DNA of 64,000 nt from GWE2-40-63 sp050251815 (GTDB lineage Bacteria > Bacteroidota > Bacteroidia > Bacteroidales > SZUA-534). Every line of letters starts with the position of its first letter. Positions within the stretch are counted from its first letter, which is position 1. Below, one piece after another: positions 51,150-60,956 of this stretch. Below the pieces are notes generated by a model. The model saw only the letters and a program-made list of their open reading frames with translations, had not been told where the DNA came from and did not search any database. Both the position numbers and the translations under genes were made by a program. The stretch spans positions 35,685-99,684 of the forward strand of contig JBFWMB010000004.1 of assembly GCA_050251815.1 (NCBI GenBank), read 5' to 3'.

Positions 51150-51608
51150 ATGGCAAAACTATTACATACCCTGGTTTTTACTTTTATTGTTTCCACCCTT
51201 TGGGCTCAGCAGGTAAAAGACAGTATTCCGGCCAAACCCGACCAATACATTGAGCTTAACACAAACAGCCACAATTTCGGCGTGTTGGTTCAAAACAAAA
51301 AAGCCACATTTACTTTTGAACTTACCAACAAAAACACCAAACCGCTGGTAATCTGGCATGTTTCCACTTCGTGTGGATGCACCTCGCCCGACTGGACCAA
51401 AAACCCGGTGCCACAAAACCAAACAGCAACTCTTAGTGTAGTATTTGATGCCACAGCTCGCGGATACTTTGAGAAATCGGTAATGGTTTATACCAATTTT
51501 GCTGATAAGCCCCTAAAATTAACCATTACAGGTACAGTAGAGGAGCCCAAATCGAAAAAAGGGTTCCGTAAAAAAGCAACAAATTTTAATAATCATCAGA
51601 TAAACTAG
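51150..51608 (+). CDS. DUF1573-domain exported protein
   Basis: The 152-residue protein has a signal peptide (~1-19, ending WAQ) and one Ig-like DUF1573 domain ('HNFGVLVQNKKATFTFELTNKNTKPLVIWHVSTSCGCTSPDW', with the family's Cys-Gly-Cys-Thr). The C-terminal ~20 residues are basic. The family is widespread in Bacteroidota; its function is unknown, with a periplasmic or surface structural role presumed. The aminotransferase gene starts 8 bp downstream. Confidence 0.88.
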   Translation: MAKLLHTLVFTFIVSTLWAQQVKDSIPAKPDQYIELNTNSHNFGVLVQNKKATFTFELTNKNTKPLVIWHVSTSCGCTSPDWTKNPVPQNQTATLSVVFDATARGYFEKSVMVYTNFADKPLKLTITGTVEEPKSKKGFRKKATNFNNHQIN

Positions 51609-51615
51609 TTCTATC

Positions 51616-52818
51616 ATGCCAAAAATATCAGATAAAGGAATTCAAATGCCATCGTCCCCTATACGGAAACTGGTTCCGTTTGCTGAAGAAGCCAAACGCA
51701 AAGGCCGAAAAGTATATCACCTCAATATTGGTCAACCCGATATTAAAACGCCCGAAGTTGCTCTCGATGCCATTCGCAATTTTGACAGCAAAGTTGTTGA
51801 ATACAGCCACTCGGCAGGTAATGAATCGTACCGTCGCAAGCTGGCCGGCTACTATCAGGGATTGGGAATTGATGTTGACCATACCGAAATGCTGATTACT
51901 ACCGGTGGTTCCGAAGCCTTGATTTTTGCTTTTCAAAGCACCCTGAATCCCGGCGACGAGGTTATTATTCCTGAACCCTTTTATGCCAACTACACGGCCT
52001 TTGCCATTACCGTTGGGGTTAAGCTGGTTCCAGTTACCGCCACCATCGAAAATGGATTTGCCCTGCCCCCCATCGAGAAGTTTGAAGAACTAATTAACAA
52101 AAACACAAAAGGTATTCTTATTTGCAACCCCAGCAACCCAACGGGTTACCTTTACAGCGAAGATGAATTACGCAAGCTGGCTGCCATTGCTAAAAAACAC
52201 GATTTATACATCTACTCCGATGAGGTGTACCGCGAGTTTTGCTACGATGGCCACACCCACTTTTCGGCTATGTTGCTAAAAGACATTCAGCAAAATGTAA
52301 TTTTAGTCGATTCGGTTTCGAAACGCTATAGTTCTTGTGGAACACGAATTGGTGCCCTGGTATCGAAAAACAAAGAAGTAATTGCCACTGCCATGAAGTT
52401 TGCCCAGGCACGATTAAGTCCTCCAAGTTTTGGACAGATTGCCGGTGAAGCTTCGCTCGATACACCAAAAGCATATTTCGACGAAGTGTATAACGAATAC
52501 ATCGATCGCCGAAACTTTACCGTTGAAGCCCTGAATAAAATGGAAGGGGTGGTTTGTCCTATGCCCAAAGGTGCTTTTTACACCATTGTAAAACTTCCGG
52601 TTGACAATAGCGAGAAATTCTGCGAGTGGATATTAAAAGATTTTGAATACAACAACCAAACAGTGATGATGGCTCCTGCCAGCGGGTTCTACACCACCAA
52701 AGGGAAAGGCCACAACGAGGTGCGCATTGCTTATGTGCTTAAAAAAGAAGATCTGAAACTTGCCATGGAAACCCTGGAAAAAGCCTTGCACGCTTACCCG
52801 GGACGAACCCTGGAATAA
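51616..52818 (+). CDS. PLP-dependent class I aminotransferase
   Basis: The 400-residue fold-type I enzyme has 'NIGQPDIKTPEVAL', 'ITTGGSEALIFAF', 'ICNPSNPTGYLYSEDEL' (cofactor-binding Asn), 'IYSDEVYREF' (Asp for the pyridine nitrogen) and the Schiff-base lysine in 'DSVSKRYSSCGTRIGAL'. It belongs to the aspartate/aromatic aminotransferase superfamily; the exact amino acid substrate cannot be told from motifs. It is cotranscribed with a DUF1573 gene. Confidence 0.9.
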   Translation: MPKISDKGIQMPSSPIRKLVPFAEEAKRKGRKVYHLNIGQPDIKTPEVALDAIRNFDSKVVEYSHSAGNESYRRKLAGYYQGLGIDVDHTEMLITTGGSEALIFAFQSTLNPGDEVIIPEPFYANYTAFAITVGVKLVPVTATIENGFALPPIEKFEELINKNTKGILICNPSNPTGYLYSEDELRKLAAIAKKHDLYIYSDEVYREFCYDGHTHFSAMLLKDIQQNVILVDSVSKRYSSCGTRIGALVSKNKEVIATAMKFAQARLSPPSFGQIAGEASLDTPKAYFDEVYNEYIDRRNFTVEALNKMEGVVCPMPKGAFYTIVKLPVDNSEKFCEWILKDFEYNNQTVMMAPASGFYTTKGKGHNEVRIAYVLKKEDLKLAMETLEKALHAYPGRTLE

Positions 52819-52842
52819 GAGATTAAACCCAGAAACAAGATA

Positions 52843-52873
52843 AAAAATGCCGGATTAATTTTCCGGCATTTTT
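52843..52873. terminator. Bidirectional terminator between the aminotransferase and phosphodiesterase genes
   Basis: AAAAATGCCGG (52843-52853) pairs with CCGGCATTTTT (52863-52873), 9-nt loop, T-rich on either strand. It overlaps the last codons and stop of the leftward gene. Confidence 0.8.
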
Positions 52874-54108
52874 GTTTCCTTTAATACATGCATTATCTGT
52901 TCCGGGTTACCATCGTTGGGTGCCGGTTTTATCTCCAGTATTTTAGCCATTAGGTTATAAATATCGGTGTTGTAAAGAATTCCGGCATCGTACCCTGCTT
53001 TAAACTTAGGACCAATGGCATAAAAAATTCCGTACATATCTCGATTTTGGTTATCGTAACCATGAGTTCCCCCGGGGTAAAACCGCCGTCCCCGCTTATA
53101 AGTGAGGCTCCAGCCACTGTCGGCCACCATTACCAGGTTGCTTAAACGCCGGCTTTGCTTTAAATGAAAGCGCTCAGGCAAATCTTCCTTTTTCCAGATG
53201 CTTACTCCCTTCACATTACTGAAAGCCAGCGCCACCGAATCAACATATTCGGGAACCGCCTGAACCAGCATAAAGGGATTGCCTCCAAAGGTGGTATCTA
53301 TCCAATGAGATTTAACATGCTCATTGAAATATACGGTGTGTTCCAAATCAAAGGCGCCCATACCATGATCAGAAACAATTAAAAAATTCAGGGAATCGCG
53401 AATGTCGAGTTGCTGCGCTTTGGTCATAAAAGCACCAATCACGCTGTCGAGCATTTGAACGGCATCCACAATTTGTGGGCTGTCGGGGCCATGCCGGTGT
53501 CCCACATCATCGGCCTCGGCCAGATACCACATCACCAGTTTTGGGCGCTCCCTGTAGGGTTTCTGCAACCAGTCGATAACCGAATCGACCCGCTGCATGT
53601 AAGGAAAATTGTGTTCATACTTTTTTGAGTAGGTGGGCGCATACCCTTTAATGGTTGCTTCGGAACCCACCCAAAAATATGAACCGGTTTTTACCTTTTG
53701 GGCTTCGGCAGTAACCCAAATGGGCTCCCCTTTATAAAAACGGCCGTCCTCAACCTTGCTTCTATCACGGATAGCATAGTGCAAATTCAAATCGGGAGCA
53801 AAAAAACTATTCGAAATCAATTCATGGTTTCCCGGATACAAGCCCGTGGCAATGGTATAATGGTTGGGAAAGGTTTTTGAAGGAAAAGCCGGTTGTAAAC
53901 CTTCTGCCTTTACCCCATAGCGGGTAATGGAATCGAGCCAGGGAGTTTGTGCTTTTTGCTGATAATCCCAGCGAAAACCATCGAGCGACAATACCACCAG
54001 ATAAGGCCGCGGCTTATCCGATTCGGCTTTCTTTTTGCTGGCCAGAAAATCCTGAACCAGCACAACAAGCGCAAAGCCAATCAGTAAAAACAGAATAATC
54101 TTCTTCAT
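52855..54108 (-). CDS. Ectonucleotide pyrophosphatase/phosphodiesterase-type protein
   Basis: The 417-residue protein of the alkaline-phosphatase superfamily has an N-terminal membrane anchor or signal (~3-20). The NPP core includes 'VLSLDGFRWDY' (first Asp), the nucleophilic Thr in 'AFPSKTFPNHYTIATGLYPGNHEL', 'DDVGHRHGPDSP', 'IVSDHGMG' and 'GTHGYDN' (metal ligands). These enzymes hydrolyse phosphodiester or pyrophosphate bonds of nucleotides or lipids outside the cytoplasm. The C-terminal codons lie inside a bidirectional terminator. Confidence 0.9.
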   Translation of the reverse strand: MKKIILFLLIGFALVVLVQDFLASKKKAESDKPRPYLVVLSLDGFRWDYQQKAQTPWLDSITRYGVKAEGLQPAFPSKTFPNHYTIATGLYPGNHELISNSFFAPDLNLHYAIRDRSKVEDGRFYKGEPIWVTAEAQKVKTGSYFWVGSEATIKGYAPTYSKKYEHNFPYMQRVDSVIDWLQKPYRERPKLVMWYLAEADDVGHRHGPDSPQIVDAVQMLDSVIGAFMTKAQQLDIRDSLNFLIVSDHGMGAFDLEHTVYFNEHVKSHWIDTTFGGNPFMLVQAVPEYVDSVALAFSNVKGVSIWKKEDLPERFHLKQSRRLSNLVMVADSGWSLTYKRGRRFYPGGTHGYDNQNRDMYGIFYAIGPKFKAGYDAGILYNTDIYNLMAKILEIKPAPNDGNPEQIMHVLKETKMPEN

Positions 54109-54355
54109 TTGATATAAGTTAAAATAATTTCGGATCGAATTGCAATCTTTTTTTGTGAAGCTGCCAATTCCTTATTCGATTCAAAGCATTAAAAACAACT
54201 GTCAAAGATGCAACAATCTGTGGAGAATTAAAAAGATTAACCACATTCTGCTTTCATTTTCTATCACCTGTTTTTGGATTTATACCTAAAAAATGTAACG
54301 ACTCTGCCATACAAAAACTGGGATAAACCAATTGACCCTTCCGGCTGTCGCCACC

Positions 54356-54369
54356 TCCCCTGTAGGGGA
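54356..54369. repeat. Small GC-rich hairpin
   Basis: TCCCCT, GT, AGGGGA: a perfect 6-bp arm palindrome at the left end of the repeat patch. Confidence 0.5.
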
Positions 54370-54423
54370 AGGGCGTTTTAAATAATCAAAAGCAGTAATT
54401 TTGCAACATAACAAACCATGCCC

Positions 54424-54582
54424 TGCTGACCGGCAGCACCGAATTCAGCCCCTGAATTATGTGCTGCTGCAGTGCAACATGAAATTCAACCCCTGAAATA
54501 CATGCTGCCGTGGTGCAGCAAGGTTTTAAGCCGCTGAATAACCTGCTGCTACCTGGCAGCGCGGTTTTAAGCCGCTGAATGG
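54424..54582. repeat. Four degenerate ~41-bp tandem hairpin repeats
   Basis: Units start with TGCTG at 54424, 54462, 54503 and 54544 (periods 38, 41, 41). Each has a GCTGC...GCAGC hairpin and ends in a '(C/G)CTGAA' block ('TTCAACCCCTGAA', 'TTAAGCCGCTGAA'). No ORF survives. This is not a CRISPR array, since the spacing segments themselves are similar. Confidence 0.65.
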
Positions 54583-54743
54583 CTCCCTGTACAAGGAGGG
54601 CAAAGCCTACCGAGACAGCATTATGTGTGGCCAACCCAAAGCCGGCCCCAAGTGCTCTGTAAATGCTGGTACTTTGTGGCTACAAACAAAAAAGGCCCGA
54701 CAAAAATACTTGCCGGACCTTGATGTATTAACCAACTAAAAAT

Positions 54744-57700
54744 TTAGACTTCCTGATCGGCAGCTAATATACTACTGCTTTTATCTTTAAGTTTATCGGC
54801 AACAAGCATCCATTTTTTCTGGGCAATAGTGGTCATCCGGTACATAACCGGAACTATCACCAGCGTTAAAAAGGTTGAAAAAGTTAAACCAAAAATAACA
54901 GTCCAGCTCATGGGACTCCACATGGCAGCCATATCGCCACCAAAATAAATATTGGGATCGTAGCTGGTTAGCAAGCCTTGGAAATCGAAGTTCATGCCAA
55001 CAGCCATTGGTAATAGTCCTAAAATAGTGGTAATGGCTGTTAGAAGCACCGGACGCAGCCTTGTTTTTCCAGCCTCAACAATACATTCGGTGGCTACGCT
55101 TACCGGCAAAAAGGCATCTTTGGGCAGGCCCAGTTCCTGACGCTTGCGGTCTTTCAGCAGTTCGGTGTAATCGATAAGTACAATGGCATTGTTCACCACA
55201 ATTCCGGCCAGCGAAATAATACCAATCCCGGTCATGATTATGATGAAATCCATATCGAAGGTCCACAACCCACCAAATACCCCAATGGTACTGAACAGAA
55301 TACTGGCCATAATAATTACAGTTCGGATAACTGAATTAAACTGGGTTACCAGTATGAGCATGATAAGCGCCAGAGCAATCAACATGGCGTTGCCCAAAAA
55401 GTCGGACGACTCGTTTTGCTCCTGTTGTTCTCCGGTAAATTCATAGGTATAACCCACTGGCATCTGGAATGATTTCATTTGATTGGCCAATTGCTGGTTG
55501 ATGGTGTTTGCATTGTAGCCCTCAATAACATTCGAAGCCAGTGTAATTACCCGATTCATGTTTTTACGCCGTACCGAGCTAAAGGTGGTGCTATATTCAA
55601 ATTCAGCCACACTCGACAAGGGAATGTGTGCCGGGGGACCGTCGCCAAACACGGTAATCTTCATGTTTTCCAGAGCCGCCAAATCGTAGCGGTATTCATC
55701 TTTTAAGCGTATCTGAATGGGGTATTCGTCTTCACCCACCTTAAAATCGGAAGCTTCGAACCCAAACAAGGCATTACGCAGGGTAGATCCAATTAAACCG
55801 GTACTCAGCCCATAACGCTGGGCTTTATCGCGATCAACATGAATAAGCAACTCAGGCTGCTGGGTACTGATATTCATTTTTAATCCTTCGATTCCATCGA
55901 TGCCGGCCAAATCGAGGTAAGCCTTAATGGTATCGGCCAAATGTACTAAGCGGTCAAATTCTGGCCCGATAATCTCAAGGTTAATAGGTTTCCCGGTTGG
56001 AGGTCCTCCCTCATCTTTTCCAAACGACATCTCAACACCGGCATAAGCTCCCTTTAAGTAAGTGGTGAGCTCCTGCATAATTTTAGCCGTGTTTTTTCCT
56101 TTACGCAATTCATAGTCGATAAAACTGATGGTTATCAACGCTTTGTTGGGTGAGGTATTTACCGTAAAATCGTTGGGATCGCCTTTACCTACCGTAGCCA
56201 GTACCGACTCCACAATGCTCTCCTCTTTATTTCCCGGTACCAAAGCACCTTGCTGTTCAAGATGACTGATAACGTCGTCTTCGAGGTCCAGCACAAACTG
56301 GTTGGTACCGGTAATATCGGTTCCAACGGGCAATTCGCAAATTATATTGATGTAATTGGGATCGCTGTCGGGAAACAACAACACATCGGGCATTCTCGAA
56401 AAGAATAAGATTATGGCAATTATCAACAACATCAGGGTTCCAAAGAAAAACAACAAGAGATTTTTTCCACGCAGGGCAAAGCGGAGCGAGCGGGTATAAA
56501 GGTTTTCCATTTTAACCAGAAATATTTGCTGAAACCACGATTCCATTCGGCTCAGGAACATAAGGTTCATTAGGCCGATGGCTCCAAAGAGAACCAGCAG
56601 GTTACCCAATACCATTTTGCCCCCGAAAAGCAATAAAGCGCCCAGCAAAATCATACCCAAAGCGGCATAAAGTCCAATGCGTTTCTTACGTTGGGTGTTT
56701 TCCTCGTCGCCGTTCTTTACTTTTATAAAGGTTGCCGAGAACACCGGAATAATTACCAGTGCCACAAACAACGACGAGGTAAGCACAATAATGAGGGTTA
56801 TGGGCATGTATTTCATAAATTCTCCCATAATTCCTTCCCAGAGAACCAGCGGGAAAAACGCTGCCAACGTGGTTAAAGTCGATGCAATAATGGGTATGGC
56901 TATCTCGCCCACACCGCGTTTTGCCGCTTCCCAGGGTTCGTATCCGTTGTCGACAAAACGGTAAATATTTTCGACCACCACAATGGCATTATCGACCAAC
57001 ATTCCCAAGGCCAGAATCAAAGAGAAAAGTACAATCATGTTAATCCTGAAGTCGATGGCCCCAATGATTACAAACGAAATCATCATCGACAGGGGAATAG
57101 CCAGCCCAACAAACAAGGCATTGCGTGTACCCAAAAAGAAAAAGAGCACCAGAATTACAAAAATAACCCCCATAATCATGGAGTTCTCGAGGTTGCTGAG
57201 CTGCATTTTCACCAACTCGCTTTGATCGTTTGTAATTGAAATATTCAAATCTTTCGGCAGCATGTTGTCGGCTTTGGCCTTATTCAAAACGCCAAACACT
57301 TTCTCGGTGGTCGAAAGTAAATTCTCACCTCCTTTTTTAATTACCTGAACCGAAACCACCGATTTCTTATCGAGACGGGCAAAACTCGAAGGTTCCTGGT
57401 AGCCGTCAATTACTTCGGCTACATCGCGCAGGTAAACAATGTTTCCATCGTCGCTCGAGATAATAATGTTCTCAATGTCTTTCATCGACTTAAACTCGCC
57501 CAGTACCCGAAGGTTTCGGCGGGTTTGTCCCAACAATATTTCACCGCCCGACATCGACAGGTTTTCGCTCTGAATGGCTCCAATGATGCTGTTAAAACTT
57601 AAGTCGAAGGCCTCAAGCTTTATTAAATCGACATTGATTTTAATTTCGCGCTCGTTCACCCCTTCAATGGCAACTTTTGAAACTTCAGCAATACCTTCCA

Positions 57701-58232
57701 TCTCGTCTTCGAGGTACTCGGCGTATTTTTTAAGTTCTTCAATGCTGTAATCGCCCGAGAGATTGATGTTAAGAATAGGAAACTCCGAAAAGTCGATGTC
57801 GAACGAATTGGGACCCACCAGATCATTTTCCGAAGGCAGTTCGCTCTTGGCCACATCCACGGCATCTTTTACCCGTCGTAGCGCATCCTCAATTTCAACA
57901 TCGGTATTGAACTCTACAAAAATTATGGAAGCGTCCTGCGCCGAAATAGAAGTTATTTCCTTCATGCCTCGTACATTTTCGAGTTCTTTTTCGAGTGGTC
58001 GGGTAATCAGGTTCTCGATATCCTCTGGAGCGTTGCCCGGATATACCGTGTTAACCACTATTTGCGGCCACACAATCTCGGGAAACAATTCCTTGGGCAA
58101 ACCCACGTACGAGGTCCATCCAAAATAAATAAGTATCACCGTTAACAGGTAAACGGTATTTTTATTATTCAGTGCCAGCGAGGTTAGTTTAAACTCCCTG
58201 AACTTATTTGGTTTTTTTACAGAATCGTTCAT
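54744..58232 (-). CDS. RND-family efflux transporter permease
   Basis: The 1162-residue inner-membrane pump subunit has twelve membrane helices and two large periplasmic loops. It shows AcrB/MexB-type signatures, e.g. 'PEIVWPQIVVNTVYPGNAPEDIENLITRPLEKELE' near the start. The proton-relay helix 4 reads 'GMLVDNAIVVVENI' with a single Asp, as in many non-AcrB members. It is longer than AcrB (1049) because of an insert at ~510-590 between helices 6 and 7 that adds hydrophobic segments. Last gene of the TolC-adaptor-permease operon. Substrate unknown. Confidence 0.93.
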   Translation of the reverse strand: MNDSVKKPNKFREFKLTSLALNNKNTVYLLTVILIYFGWTSYVGLPKELFPEIVWPQIVVNTVYPGNAPEDIENLITRPLEKELENVRGMKEITSISAQDASIIFVEFNTDVEIEDALRRVKDAVDVAKSELPSENDLVGPNSFDIDFSEFPILNINLSGDYSIEELKKYAEYLEDEMEGIAEVSKVAIEGVNEREIKINVDLIKLEAFDLSFNSIIGAIQSENLSMSGGEILLGQTRRNLRVLGEFKSMKDIENIIISSDDGNIVYLRDVAEVIDGYQEPSSFARLDKKSVVSVQVIKKGGENLLSTTEKVFGVLNKAKADNMLPKDLNISITNDQSELVKMQLSNLENSMIMGVIFVILVLFFFLGTRNALFVGLAIPLSMMISFVIIGAIDFRINMIVLFSLILALGMLVDNAIVVVENIYRFVDNGYEPWEAAKRGVGEIAIPIIASTLTTLAAFFPLVLWEGIMGEFMKYMPITLIIVLTSSLFVALVIIPVFSATFIKVKNGDEENTQRKKRIGLYAALGMILLGALLLFGGKMVLGNLLVLFGAIGLMNLMFLSRMESWFQQIFLVKMENLYTRSLRFALRGKNLLLFFFGTLMLLIIAIILFFSRMPDVLLFPDSDPNYINIICELPVGTDITGTNQFVLDLEDDVISHLEQQGALVPGNKEESIVESVLATVGKGDPNDFTVNTSPNKALITISFIDYELRKGKNTAKIMQELTTYLKGAYAGVEMSFGKDEGGPPTGKPINLEIIGPEFDRLVHLADTIKAYLDLAGIDGIEGLKMNISTQQPELLIHVDRDKAQRYGLSTGLIGSTLRNALFGFEASDFKVGEDEYPIQIRLKDEYRYDLAALENMKITVFGDGPPAHIPLSSVAEFEYSTTFSSVRRKNMNRVITLASNVIEGYNANTINQQLANQMKSFQMPVGYTYEFTGEQQEQNESSDFLGNAMLIALALIMLILVTQFNSVIRTVIIMASILFSTIGVFGGLWTFDMDFIIIMTGIGIISLAGIVVNNAIVLIDYTELLKDRKRQELGLPKDAFLPVSVATECIVEAGKTRLRPVLLTAITTILGLLPMAVGMNFDFQGLLTSYDPNIYFGGDMAAMWSPMSWTVIFGLTFSTFLTLVIVPVMYRMTTIAQKKWMLVADKLKDKSSSILAADQEV

Positions 58233-58253
58233 AACAAATTGCTCTTCGGTAAA

Positions 58254-59372
58254 TTATTGTTTTATGTTAACCGGAATACCGGAACTAACGAGGTTGTAAC
58301 CCTTAACGATTACCTTATCGCCAGCCTTAAGACCGGAAATGACTTCGGTATGTTCCTGATAAGCATGTCCCAGTTCCACTTTGCGTTTTTCAACCACATA
58401 GCTGTTGCCATCGGCAATTGCCAGGTAAACATAAGAGGCAGAGATGTCTTTTTTAACTACCAGCGAGGGTATAACCAGGGCCTTATCGTTACTGTAATCG
58501 TTAATGCGTATGGTCGAAACCATGTTGGGTACCAATTTTTCGCTGCTATTATCAATCGTTAACTCAATCTCGAAGGTGCGGCTTTTGGCATTCAGCACTT
58601 TGGAAACACGAACAATGGGGGTGGTTATTTTAATTTCGGGCATCGAGGCAAACGACAATTCTACCATTTGTCCTGGGTTTACCTGGGCCAGGTATTTCTC
58701 AGAAACCTGGGCACGTATGTTCAGTTTTTTCAGATTAACAAATTCCACCCCGGGCATTCCCGGTCCGGCCATTTCACCTTTTTTCGGATAAATCTTATTC
58801 ACTACACCGTCGTAAGGAGCTCTGAGCTGTGCCATTTTTAACTGGGCTTTTAAGGCACTCAGTTGCGCTTCGAGACTTTCCTTTCCCGATTTGGCCTGGA
58901 GGTACTGCATTTCGGAGCCAATTTTCTGATCCCAAAGAGCCTTTTGCTTTTCAAAAGTCGATGTAGCCAGTTCCAAACTGGTTTCCAGCGATTTTATCTG
59001 ACTTTCAATCGCTTCAGTATTTAAGGTGAGTAATAATTGCCCTTTGGTAACCCGCTGGCCCTCGTTAACTTCAATGGAAGCAATACGTCCGGCCATTTCG
59101 GGACTGATCATCCCGTACTTATCGGCTTCAACATTTCCGAAAACTACAAAGTAATGGTTAAAAGGCTCATAGCCCAAAGTTTTCACTTCAACCGGAAGGT
59201 TATTGTTTTCGGGCGTAGTATCGGACAGTTGTTTTTCAAGTGCAGCAATTTGCTGTTCAATTTTAACCAGTTGCTGCTTCTTCATAATAATTTTCTTTTT
59301 TATGGCATCGTCGTCCGATCCGCACGAAGCTAAAAGAAGCACTATAGGTAGCGTAAATAAAAGTGTTTTCAT
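58254..59372 (-). CDS. RND efflux periplasmic adaptor (membrane fusion lipoprotein)
   Basis: The 372-residue protein has a lipoprotein signal with lipobox LLASC (Cys17), then a short coiled coil (~25-55) and the lipoyl/hairpin layout of HlyD-type adaptors. Motifs: 'GRIASIEVNEGQRVTKGQLLLTLN', coiled coil ~115-170, 'RAPYDGVVNKIYPKKGEMAGPG', and beta-barrel 'VVKKDISASYVYLAI'. It links the permease to the TolC channel. It starts 19 bp after the TolC stop and ends 21 bp before the permease start. Confidence 0.93.
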   Translation of the reverse strand: MKTLLFTLPIVLLLASCGSDDDAIKKKIIMKKQQLVKIEQQIAALEKQLSDTTPENNNLPVEVKTLGYEPFNHYFVVFGNVEADKYGMISPEMAGRIASIEVNEGQRVTKGQLLLTLNTEAIESQIKSLETSLELATSTFEKQKALWDQKIGSEMQYLQAKSGKESLEAQLSALKAQLKMAQLRAPYDGVVNKIYPKKGEMAGPGMPGVEFVNLKKLNIRAQVSEKYLAQVNPGQMVELSFASMPEIKITTPIVRVSKVLNAKSRTFEIELTIDNSSEKLVPNMVSTIRINDYSNDKALVIPSLVVKKDISASYVYLAIADGNSYVVEKRKVELGHAYQEHTEVISGLKAGDKVIVKGYNLVSSGIPVNIKQ

Positions 59373-59391
59373 GTATCTAAGGTTTTATGAG

Positions 59392-60705
59392 TTAAAGTTT
59401 ACTGTATGCTTTGTCGAGCGTAACTTTTTTAGTTAGCAAATCCTGTACGGCAGCCGCATAACTAAGTTGAGCCTGTAACAACTGATTGTTTACAGTAGTT
59501 AAATCGAGCGCCGACACCATTCCCTGTTTAAACTTTAGGGTAGTTTGGTCGAATACTTTTTGTGAGAGCTCAAAATTTTGTTTTTCGTTGGTGTAGTTTT
59601 CAAAAGCTGAATTATATTCGCTTAATGCCTGCTGAGCTCCTAAAATAAGCATTTGTGACTGCTGCTCTTTCTGGTTTCGGGTTTTTTCAAGTTCCATTTT
59701 AGCCTGACTAACTTTAGCCATACGCATTCCGCTTGAGAAAATAGGAATACTTACATTGACTCCCAACACGTGCGTAATGTTAAAATCAAAATCGGGCTTG
59801 TTGGTTTTATCCGAATACTGGTAAAAAGCACTCACCGAGGGTAAAAAAGTTGATTTCTCGCGGTTCATACTCAAATCCATCAAATCTTCGTTGGTCTGCA
59901 TCAAGCGGTAATCAATGTGCTCTTCAAGATTAAACGTGTAGTTTGTAGGTGCAACCAGGTTTCTATCCAATAAAGCCTCCAGCGACTCAAGCAAAACAAC
60001 CTTACTGCCAGCTGGTAATCCCAGCTGAATTGTAAGCAATTTGCGGATGTTCTCAATCTGCCGTTCAATGGTAAGCAAACTATTTTCGGTACGTTTTAAA
60101 ACCAGGTTTAACTGATCCACGTCGGTGCTTTCAACCAGGCCTTGTTCAAAAAAACGTTCCACATGATTTCGGTTAAGCTTCAGGTTTTCGACTGTTTGAG
60201 CAACAATTTCGCGGTTCTGCTCCAAAATTAATACGGTATAATAGGTTCCGGCAAGGGTTTCCTTCAGGTCGATGCGAACTTTCTCGTAATTTTCTTCGGC
60301 AAATGTCCGATAAGTTCTTGAGGCTTGCAAACCCACAATATATTCACCACTAAAAACCAATTGTGAAACAGTGGCACCATAAGTAGCACTGTTTTCAAGT
60401 GCCAGCTTTATTTCGGCCGGATTTCCGTTTTGATCGGGAAAAGTCATGGTAGGCGGATTGGGAACGTGCTGGTAATTGAAGGTTCCGGAAACCTGAGGTA
60501 AGCCAAGCGCTGTAGTTTCCCATATCTTTTTGCGTGCAATCTCGATATCGAGTTTAGCATTCTGACTTACAAAAAAATGGTTGATGGCAAATTCCTGTGC
60601 CTGTTCCAGTGTAAAGCGGTGCACCGAATCGGTTTGCGCTCCGGCTTTAAAAATGCCCGACACACCTATCAGGCAAACAACAAAAAGTAGTTTCAATCGA
60701 TTCAT
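59392..60705 (-). CDS. TolC-family outer-membrane efflux channel
   Basis: The 437-residue protein starts at ATG 60705, leading into a signal peptide ending 'FKAGAQ'; a second in-frame ATG at 60726 adds 7 residues. The two OEP repeats are visible: 'TLEQAQEFAINHFF..QNAKLDIEIARKKIWETTALGLPQVSG' and 'MDLSMNREKSTFLPSVSAFYQYS', with long coiled-coil helices. It forms the exit duct for the downstream adaptor and permease. Confidence 0.92.
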   Translation of the reverse strand: MNRLKLLFVVCLIGVSGIFKAGAQTDSVHRFTLEQAQEFAINHFFVSQNAKLDIEIARKKIWETTALGLPQVSGTFNYQHVPNPPTMTFPDQNGNPAEIKLALENSATYGATVSQLVFSGEYIVGLQASRTYRTFAEENYEKVRIDLKETLAGTYYTVLILEQNREIVAQTVENLKLNRNHVERFFEQGLVESTDVDQLNLVLKRTENSLLTIERQIENIRKLLTIQLGLPAGSKVVLLESLEALLDRNLVAPTNYTFNLEEHIDYRLMQTNEDLMDLSMNREKSTFLPSVSAFYQYSDKTNKPDFDFNITHVLGVNVSIPIFSSGMRMAKVSQAKMELEKTRNQKEQQSQMLILGAQQALSEYNSAFENYTNEKQNFELSQKVFDQTTLKFKQGMVSALDLTTVNNQLLQAQLSYAAAVQDLLTKKVTLDKAYSKL

Positions 60706-60869
60706 GGTTTTAAAATATTTCTGCATTCGTTGTTACGGTTAACTCCAATGGATTACTGGTTTTTTAACCCATTTTGACCATTTCTTTTTGTGTTTGTTAA
60801 TAAACTATCGGGCAAAGGGCTAATCACCGCTGCGAAAATAAACGGCATTGGGTAAAAAATCACATAAAA

Positions 60870-60885
60870 ATCGGTGAACACCGAT
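60870..60885. promoter_or_regulatory. Palindrome upstream of the efflux operon
   Basis: ATCGGTG, AA, CACCGAT has perfect 7-bp arms. It lies ~165 bp upstream of the TolC start, in the region where the operon's promoter should be. It may be a regulator site; no regulator gene is adjacent in the window. Confidence 0.35.
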
Positions 60886-60900
60886 GATGGGTCGGTAAAC

Positions 60901-60934
60901 AAAAAAAAGTAGTAACCCAATGGTCACTACTTTT
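60901..60934 (-). terminator. Intrinsic terminator of the HAMP-GAF-PAS gene
   Basis: On the minus strand a 13-bp stem with one mismatch (60934-60922 with 60917-60905, 4-nt loop) leads into TTTTTTTT. It lies 23 bp after the stop. Confidence 0.8.
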
Positions 60935-60956
60935 CAAAAATTGATTGTACAACTGT

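Larger units (their letters stand above)
54109..54743. other. 635-bp gene-free region with hairpin repeats
   Basis: From 54109 to ~54350 it is AT-rich with no feature. From 54340 to ~54640 it becomes GC-richer and full of short palindromes. A minus-strand frame of 82 codons here follows the repeats and has no domain pattern. The last ~75 bp contain a possible terminator-like stretch (GGCCCGAC...TTGCCGGACC) near the RND permease 3' end. Confidence 0.5.

Noticed and set aside
54424..54582. ~41-bp repeats as a possible CRISPR array
   Set aside because: There are only four degenerate copies and no unique spacers between them.
54386..54634. 82-codon minus-strand frame in the repeat patch
   Set aside because: It follows the repeats and hairpins, has no promoter or start signal and no domain-like sequence.
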